DNA of 64,000 nt from Viridothelium virens (taxonomy: Eukaryota; Ascomycota; Dothideomycetes; Trypetheliales; Trypetheliaceae). The stretch spans positions 560,821-624,820 of the forward strand of contig ML991774.1 of assembly GCA_010094025.1 (NCBI GenBank). The letters run 5' to 3'. Of the stretch, positions 56,966-64,000 are shown piece after piece. The stretch's first letter is position 1. Every line of letters starts with the position of its first letter. A program made the position numbers and the translations under genes. Under the pieces are notes generated by a model, which was not told where the DNA came from, ran no database searches, and saw only the letters and a list, made by a program, of their open reading frames with translations.

Positions 56966-59552
56966 ATGGACGAGCAAATGCCCATTTTTTATGTTGGCCA
57001 GCATGAGACAAATCGCACCCTTCCAGTCACTGAGGATGTTGTGCTCCAAGCTCACAGCTGCAATGCAAGTCTCCTTCTTCAACCTCTCGCCAGACGTGAA
57101 CTAATGGAGCATCAGTATGACATGGTCACTACCCCTGTAACCACGCCATCATTTCATTCCCGTACACTTTCCATTCTGTCAAACTACAATGCTACCACAA
57201 ATTCCGAGGAAGCTGACTGTACTCCGTTTCCTCTAATCCCACCCCTAACACCTTTGGATACTTTCCTGGCTCCTACTGAGCATGTCACCCAGCAACCCGT
57301 TGTCACAGCACCTTGGATAGACCTCGCTTCTCCGGATCCGTTGATTGCGAATCTCTCTCAACAAGTGTTTAAATTAGAAGTCGCCTACGCTGCCTTTTGT
57401 GGCGCAACGTCGGTCCTTATTCGAGGTCCGAGATTCAGATGTGGAGCTTCGCATGAGCCTTCAGTTACTCATTTTGCGCAAGCTATACTAGAAGGGCTAA
57501 ATATAGGCCCCTATTTGCACCTCAGTATTCTCCTCCCAATGGTGGAAAGTAAAGACGAAGAAGAACCGGAACCCGTAGGGAGTTTGGCAACATTTGCTAG
57601 AGAAGACTTCTTAACCGGCTTGCCCAAGAGGAAATCGTCTTCATTTGATGCACATCGGAGCTGGGACACCTGGAATGTTGTTCGGACCATTTGTAACTAC
57701 CATGGAAGACTCTCCTTAGGTAAGGAACCATTTTCCTAGCGAGCTTCCCACATCTTTGCCTGGGTGCAAAGAAAAGACAGAATCCACTATGCAAACGCGC
57801 TTAGATTACCCAAGAGTGCTAGAATGAGTACTGATATAGCTCTTCACCATAGCTCTATCTATTCCTCGGCATTTACCTGACGTATCAGTACAATCGCGTT
57901 GGTTCGCTGAGCCTCTGCGAATGCTTGAACTTACTGCCGAATCCTTCGCCAAGAATGCAAAGGGCTATCCAGTTCTCACGAAGCTTGCTCAAGGTTTCAT
58001 AGGACGTTGCATGCGCCTACGAACTAGTCCCTGGTTACTGCTTACAGATGTTGGCTCGATTCCCGGTCTGAATAACCCGGAGGAGATATTTCCGATGTCG
58101 GACGGCATGCTTTCGCCAACCAAGACTGAAGACATGTCACGAGAGAACAGCAAGTCCGCTTCGCCGACGTCATCTGATCCCACTCCGGCTGAAGCGGCAG
58201 CCATCCCCCAACCAAAAAAGAAGAACAAAGATCCGACACCACACTTGAGCTACATTCGCTTTCTTCAGAGAAACCAGCCAGTGAAGACCACGGTCGAACG
58301 CTTCGGAGGAGGATATCAGGATTATCTTCAATCTCCATTGCAACCGCTGGCTGACGACTTAGAAAGTATCACATACGAGGTGTTCGAGAAGGACCCAGTC
58401 AAGTACGAGTGGTACGAGCGCGCCATTGCTCTTGCCCTTGCGGATTGGCATCCGTTCGGCAAACCAGCATCGTCACCCGACGGTAGCATCATCATTGCAG
58501 TTGTCGGAGCCGGCCGGGGTCCTCTGGTTACTCGAGCCTTACGAGCTGCGGCAACCACAAACGTCAAGGTCTCAGTGTGGGCTGTAGAAAAGAATCCCAA
58601 TGCGTACGTGCTGCTTCAAAAACATAACTTGGGGATGTGGGGAAACGCAGTGCAGATAGTGAAATCCGACATGCGATCCTGGCAGGGTCCTGTACTCACC
58701 GATGGACAAATCGGCAAGGTCGATATTCTGGTGTCGGAGCTACTGGGTTCCTTCGGAGATAATGAGCTCTCGCCCGAATGCTTGGATGGTGTGCAACATG
58801 TCCTCAATCCTGGGACGGGAATCAGCATTCCCGCTAGCTATGCGGCGCATCTTACACCCATTGCGAGTCCAAGACTGCATGCAGATATCATGGGGCGAGC
58901 AGTCTCAGACAAGGATGCTTGGGAAGTCCCATACGTCGTCTTCCTCCACCAAATGCATTATCTGTCCTCTTTGAACCCAACGTTAACTGACGGCCATTCT
59001 TCGAAGATGGAGCTTCCCACCCCCAATGTCCAGCAAGCTTGGGAATTTCGCCACCCTCAACCGAATTCCACATTGATTCAGTCCCAAATGAGGAAAGGCG
59101 GCAGTGTGGCCGGTGGCGGTGCTGGAGGTTTCTCTGGTGGTGATGGTGCAAATGACCACAATGCACGATCTACCACCTTGCGGTTTGCCTGCCAAAAAAG
59201 GGGGATTTGTCATGGTTTAGGTGGGTACTTTGAGACTGTTTTGTACAAAGGCCAAAGTACCGAAAAGACAGACAATGAGTCGAGTAAGAAAGTCGAGCTG
59301 AGTACCAATCCAGTGACTATGGAGGAAAAGAGCAAGGAGATGATTAGCTGGTTTCCAATATTCTTTCCATTGAAGGATCCACTCTATATACCCGATGATT
59401 CAGAACTTGATGTCAGCATTTGGCGACTTACCGACGACCGCAGGGTGTGGTACGATTGGATGGTAGAGGCATATGTGGTCGTAAAAGATAAAAGGGTCAG
59501 GATAGGTCTCTCTGGTTTACACTCAAGTAGGAAAAATGGCTGTCTCATGTAG
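56966..59552 (+). CDS. Protein arginine methyltransferase PRMT5
   Basis: Two exons (56966-57720 and 57852-59552) encode about 818 residues. The N-terminal TIM-barrel-like domain begins with PIFYVGQHETNRTLPVTEDV. The Rossmann domain holds the SAM-binding segment IIAVVGAGRGPLVTRALRAA, VEKNPNAYVLLQ, and the double-E region DILVSELLGSFGDNELSPEC. The C-terminal beta barrel includes YDWMVEAYVV. The family symmetrically dimethylates arginines on Sm proteins, histones H2A/H4 and others (Skb1/Hsl7). A Ser/Pro/Lys-rich insert near 58100-58230 and a Gly-rich loop (GGSVAGGGAGGFSGGDG) near 59095-59150 expand it beyond the typical 640 residues. The intron between LSL and ALSIPRHLPD is 131 bases. Confidence 0.94.
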
Positions 59553-60571
59553 CTCTCGGCACTAGCAATAAAAACCGAGCTAATCACTGGTCTGACGACA
59601 ATATGAATCAAAATGTGAAATAAAATGTGAAATGAAATACCATCCGTAGTACTGACTTGATTTTGGTAGAGTAGACAGTCGATACCTAAGACGCAATGGG
59701 AGATCGTCACTTCTTCGACGGATAAAGGGACACCAAAAGTGGTGAACGGGCAGTAAATGCGAGAGCAAGTGAGAACCTCAAAAAAAAAAAAAGGGAAGTA
59801 GGAGGGAAAAAAATATTGACAAGAGTGGGATTCGCTGTAATAAAGTCAACATAAGAAATCTCCCAATGAGAGAGAATCACTCACAACCCACGCCCTTTCA
59901 GATTACGGATTTAGTTGCCTAAACGTAACGCCTTAGACCACCTAGTGAGGTTAGCATATCCTGGCCTGGATATCGCATGGTGTTGACTGACTCGGCCATC
60001 TTGCCTGCGCTAAGTTGGAAATTTTCCTAACGCACAATCATACTGTTCAAGGCGATAGCCACGAATCTCTCGTTTAGCGGGCATTATCTACCCGACTATC
60101 ATCTGTGCCTCCACCACCTTCACATCAGATAGCGATAACGAGGCGTACACGGGACAGCTCATAGATAAGATATAGCTAGTCCTGTGAGCAATAGGTTATC
60201 TGTAAACCACCTAAGAGAATGATGTGATGTGAGCGAAACGAAGCCTACTAATCGCGTTCTGAGATGTCGGAGTAAGTGCACTGGGCCATGAAATAGGGCA
60301 GCATCACAGTTTTCACCATCCGAAAATGTTTCTTAGCTATCGTGAAGTCATGATATTATTTTTGAAAGCTATAATACAAGTTTGCTCCTGCAAATCTATG
60401 CACTTGAATGGCTAGATCAACATTGGAATACGACGGAATCCTTGCAGATCGATGACAATATCTGCAGACCAGCTCGACGCATGCAATGAGCAGCGCGACC
60501 ACAGAAACCACTCCTGGGGGAAATATATACAATTGCTGCCGCACTCACGCTGTACGAGTACATTGGTAGAA
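59553..60571. other. Convergent intergenic region
   Basis: One kilobase between PRMT5 and PPG1 stops. It contains a doubled AAAATGTGAAAT near 59610-59635, a run of 13 A at about 59780-59792 and GATA-type strings (AGATAAGATA near 60164). No gene or RNA motif is recognised. Confidence 0.4.
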
Positions 60572-62201
60572 TCATAAGAAGTACTCAGCACGAGTCCCTC
60601 TACTTGAAGGTACCGCCCGTTTTGAATCGGGCACAGCACTGAAGATGGTGAATTTAGGGTCCAGGTCTTCTGCGAGGTTCATGATGGATGCAACATTCCC
60701 ACATCGGTAACAGTAGTTTGGAGCTGACCATACTGTGACAACGTCCTTATCTTTGAAATGATACTGCAGGAAAGTCAATTGCTGACAGATGATGGGAGTT
60801 GCGAGTGTATTGACTGACCTTGTAGCCCTCATTTACCAGCTGGTGCGCTCTGGCTATTAATTGCAACCCGTTCACATGGTTGAACTGCAGAAAGTCGAGG
60901 TCAGTTGAGTCTTCGTCATCATTCAGGATGCAACACCAACCTCTGAAGACACCTTGTCACCAAAGAGCCATCCTGCACCTCTCGGCGAGACAGCCCACGT
61001 ATCAACATCTTCTGGATCACTCCACACGAGATCGCAAAAGGCGCCCTCATGTGGTATTTCTTGTGCCCTTGCCACGACTCTGATTTGATCCAGAGTCCTT
61101 ATCTCTGGACTTAATCCTCCGTGCACACACAGGACCTTGCCATCAACGATGGCTGCTAGGGCCAAAAAGTCGAATACCTGACAACAAGATTTCCAAACCG
61201 AAGCGTTACCGTATTTGGTCTGGCATTCCTCGTAGAATCCATAAACCTGAGTTATTTGCCGTGACTCGTGGTTCCCCCGGACAAGCGTAACTTTGTCAGG
61301 GAATCTGTAAGGTCGTTAGCCAGAACTGCCGAAGCCGTCCAAATCCACGATAACATACTTAGCCTTCAAACACATCAACAACGTAAACGTCTCCAAACTA
61401 AAGTACCCCCGATCCACAAAATCGCCCAAGAAAATAAAATTCTGCATCCCATTCGCCATCGCGGGATTCGTATTCCTCTCCGACACATTAATCCCAGAAT
61501 CACTCTCCGTCCGACTCGTCTCCCTCCTCACACTCAAACTCCTCCCTCTATTCTCCTCCTCCTCCGCCAGAAACTCATCCACCTCCTCATCCTCCTCCTC
61601 ATCCCCCGGGCTCGTCCCCCCAGGGCTCGTCCCAGAGTTCGCCGACCCGCTGCGCTCGCTCGCGCTGCTCGTGTATGCGCTGTCGGCCTGGTAGCGGCGC
61701 TTCATCTTGCGCCGGGCGCGCGGGTCGCTGATCTGGGTCGGCGGCTCGAGGTCGGCCATGTTGATCGTCTTGGTTTTCGGGGCGGAGGCAGGAGGAGGCG
61801 AGGAGGAGACAGCGGCGGACGCACCGTCGTTCGGGATGCCGCCGGCGACGCGGAAGAGCTCGAGAAGGTCGTAGAATTGGCCGTGGATGTCGCCGCAGAC
61901 GGTGACGGGGCTGCGGACGGGTTGGATGTTGGATTCTGTTTAAGGGGGTGAGAAGGCTTGGCTAAGGTAGGAGAGGAGTGAAAGATTGGGGGTTCTATGT
62001 TGGGGGGATGAAAGCGGTGGATGAGGGAGAGGGATTGCGCGGACCTTCCATTAAGAGTTCTTTGCAAATCTCACAGAGACGCTTCATATCGGCTTCCGGG
62101 AGGTATTTGCACCTTTTGGCTGCTTCGAGCCATTCGTCGGGACCTCCGCCAGGCGATATACTTGCAGGACCTGGTTGAGGAATCTCCTCCTCTTTCGACA
62201 T
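60572..62201 (-). CDS. PPG1: PP2A-like phosphatase PPG1 with long insert
   Basis: Five exons, from 62201 (last exon ends 60572), encode about 455 residues. The start has [20 protein letters not shown] and [20 protein letters not shown]. The metal-binding motifs [19 protein letters not shown] and RGNHESRQ are intact, as are [17 protein letters not shown] and [11 protein letters not shown]. The C-terminus is YFL, the PP2A-type methylated tail. An insert of roughly 115 residues, Ser/Glu-rich and disordered, lies between the first two metal motifs; canonical PP2A has about 15 there. Filamentous fungal PPG1 proteins carry a similar expansion, as far as I recall. PPG1 works with STRIPAK-like complexes in fusion and development. 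C-ending codons in the 5-prime part give way to G-rich codons. It is divergent from UPF3. Confidence 0.92.
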
Positions 62202-62629
62202 CTTGATCGGTGACTGATAGGCTTTTTGAAGTGGGATGGAAGAGGACTCGGAACAGATGCTGACGATGAGCGGAGAATAAGGAGTGATCAGCGCAACCCA
62301 ATGCGGTCAGCCGTAAGGATTAGTTGCAGGATCACGTCTTAGCGATGGACTTTGCGGAATCTTTTGAAAGCGGAGACGTTGTTTGGTCGGAGTTTGAGCG
62401 ATTCGGGATTTCTTTGGTACCTGCTTAGTGGATGATTCGAGGACGGGAGAAGCTCCGCGGTTGAGCAACAGTGGCACCGTGGCGACCCCTCCATCCACAC
62501 CTGCACTCACTGGCGCATGGCTTTCGCACAACAATGACCCTCCAAAAACTGACGACCCTGGGCTAGAGCATCGGCCATTGGACAGAGGACGACCTCTCCC
62601 GATTTTTTCCACGATCGCGTGCAATACTG
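62202..62629. promoter_or_regulatory. Divergent promoter, PPG1 / UPF3
   Basis: 428 bases between opposite start codons. Open frames cross it on both strands, one joining UPF3 in another frame, but no conserved sequence is present. No TATA-like element is clear. Confidence 0.5.
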
Positions 62630-64000
62630 ATGGCCACGGCCTCAGCGTCAACACCTACGAAAAAGTCCGGCCCTGCCAGCGGCGTACTCCCCATTTCCGC
62701 GTCTGCTCTTCACAAGAATGCGGGTGGTAAAGATGCCTCTCGCCGAGCTGCGAAGGACCAAGGGCCGCGACTCAAAGTTGTTGTTCGACGACTTCCCCCT
62801 GGCCTCACAGCGTCTGAATTCGAAGCAGCTCTGGGTGATGAGTGGAAGCTTGGCGGAGAAAGGGTAGATTGGATGGATTATCGGCCTGGCAAAGTCTCAA
62901 AGGAGTACGACTACCCTGTGTAGGACTGTGGCTGACTTCTTGTCTGACCATCTTTTTACTAGTCTCGCCAAACCCTCACGACCTTCGCGTGCATACCTTC
63001 ACCTCACTGGCCAACCTCATCTACCCTCACTTGCTGATAAAGTGCGGTTGACGAGCTTCCAAGATGCCAAAAACACAACGAGGGACGCCGCTCTCATCGG
63101 CCCGCCCTCAGTGGAATTTGCCCCATACAACAGGATTCCAGCTGGCAGAGTGCGCCGCGATGCCCGTCAAGGCACAATTGACCAAGATCCCGACTTCATT
63201 TCTTTCCTCGAGAGTCTTACTTCCCCGATCGCAAAGCCTCCACCGATCGATGCTAATGTGGACACTAACCCCGCAGAAAAGGACAAAATCAAGACTACAC
63301 CGCTGATTGAACACCTCCGCGAAATGAAGGCAAAGAAGGACAAAGCACCCAATACCAAAAGTGCTAAGCACTCGCGCCAGAGCTCCAAAGAAGGTGCTGC
63401 TGAGAAGGCCGTGGACAAGAAGGTACCTCAGAAAGCCACCAAGGAGACGACGGCGTCAGCGGACCGGAAACAAGGGCGGCCTTCGCGCGCTGAGAGGGAG
63501 AAGGCAGCAAAAGAAGCTGTAAAGGTGCTGAACAAAGAATCCAATTCTACCCAGCAAAGCTCGCCTTCTACAGACGGTACCACGCCCGCAAAACCGGTCA
63601 CACCACCTGCTGCACCAGCAGCAGAGAGGAGACGAGAACGAGGCAACGCAAGGCTCGCTGCGCAAATGGTACAGCGAGATTTGGGTCTTGGAGGCGCAAA
63701 CCCAAGGCCTAGACGAACGGCAACTCCTCCTGCGGCCTCTCCAACAAGTGTACAGCCTTCTAATCCTCCAAACCCACCTCCAACCACAGACAAGCAAACA
63801 GAAAATCAGCCCCGCGCGCCACGAGGTACCAAAGCCCCCCGAGGTGGTCATAAACCGCAAGGCTCTCCTCTCGTGCAACATACCACCATTGCCCCAACAT
63901 CCGACACCGCCAAACCCACCACCGACTCGAGCACGAACCAAATTCAACCGCGACCTACCCTCCTCAAGAATCCCGCCGCGCCAGCACCCACAACGAAACC
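62630..64000 (+). CDS. UPF3: UPF3 nonsense-mediated decay factor (3-prime partial)
   Basis: Exon 1 runs from 62630 to about 62909 and exon 2 from about 62964 past the right edge, so at least 435 residues are visible. An N-terminal Ala/Ser/Lys tail precedes the UPF3 RNP-type domain: LKVVVRRLPPGLTASEFEAA, WMDYRPGKVSKD, then AKPSRPSRAYLHLTG and PPSVEFAPYNRIP. The RNP1/2 face of this domain binds UPF2 rather than RNA. The rest is a charged Lys/Glu then Pro/Thr/Arg-rich disordered region. UPF3 is required for nonsense-mediated mRNA decay. The intron (GTACGA donor) joins SKD to LAKPS. Likely near-complete, since fungal UPF3 is around 450-550 residues. Confidence 0.9.

Noticed and set aside
59780-59792. 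A13 run as a retroposed poly-A tail
   Set aside because: There is no adjacent coding fragment or target-site duplication; it looks like a simple homopolymer near a 3-prime end.

Overview
This is euchromatic, gene-dense DNA of a filamentous ascomycete (Pezizomycotina). The evidence is short introns (about 45-70 bases, GTRNGT donors, CTAAC/CTGAC-like branch sites), a Zn2Cys6 regulator with a fungal transcription-factor middle domain, a fungal NACHT receptor, a GPI-anchored S10 carboxypeptidase and fungal forms of CLR2, DMA1 and PPG1. I cannot fix the class from sequence alone. I assembled 25 protein-coding genes by hand from reading frame, splice sites and family knowledge; the last runs off the right edge. 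I saw no rRNA or tRNA gene, CRISPR array, transposon or virus-like element.

Layout. 0.9-6.7 kb: an accessory-looking trio (secreted YcaC/isochorismatase-like hydrolase, GPI-anchored serine carboxypeptidase, etherase-like GST). 7.7-23 kb: core genes (DMA1-type FHA-RING ligase, MPP alpha, a conserved fungal protein, VPS16, a short kinesin-3, TRM3). 23.5-26.2 kb: a Zn2Cys6 regulator. 27-30.8 kb: mitochondrial EF-Tu and 3-hydroxyisobutyryl-CoA hydrolase. 30.8-35.7 kb: a gene-poor stretch with two small genes, one a new 111-residue mitochondrial candidate. 35.7-43.5 kb: CLR2, ORC6, queuosine salvage (QNG1) and SUMO E1 (UBA2). 43.9-52.5 kb: a RAD5/HLTF-like SNF2 ATPase back to back with a 1,194-residue NLR of unusual architecture. 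52.8-64 kb: elongin C, PRP43, PRMT5, PPG1 and UPF3.

Gene order nearly alternates: nine divergent pairs share intergenic regions of 0.25-0.63 kb and nine pairs converge. The genes do not form one pathway. Recurrent themes are mitochondrial biogenesis (MPP alpha, EF-Tu, HIBCH, the small protein), RNA metabolism (TRM3, QNG1, PRP43, UPF3) and chromatin/replication (CLR2, ORC6, SNF2).

The most interesting signals are: (1) in five unrelated genes the coding strand changes from C-ending to G-ending codons along its length, always in that order; (2) three introns that only work as GC-AG; (3) introns repeatedly cut through catalytic motifs; and (4) the DUF7708-NACHT-zinc-finger-ankyrin NLR beside the SNF2 gene. 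Exon coordinates were derived by eye and may be off by a base.
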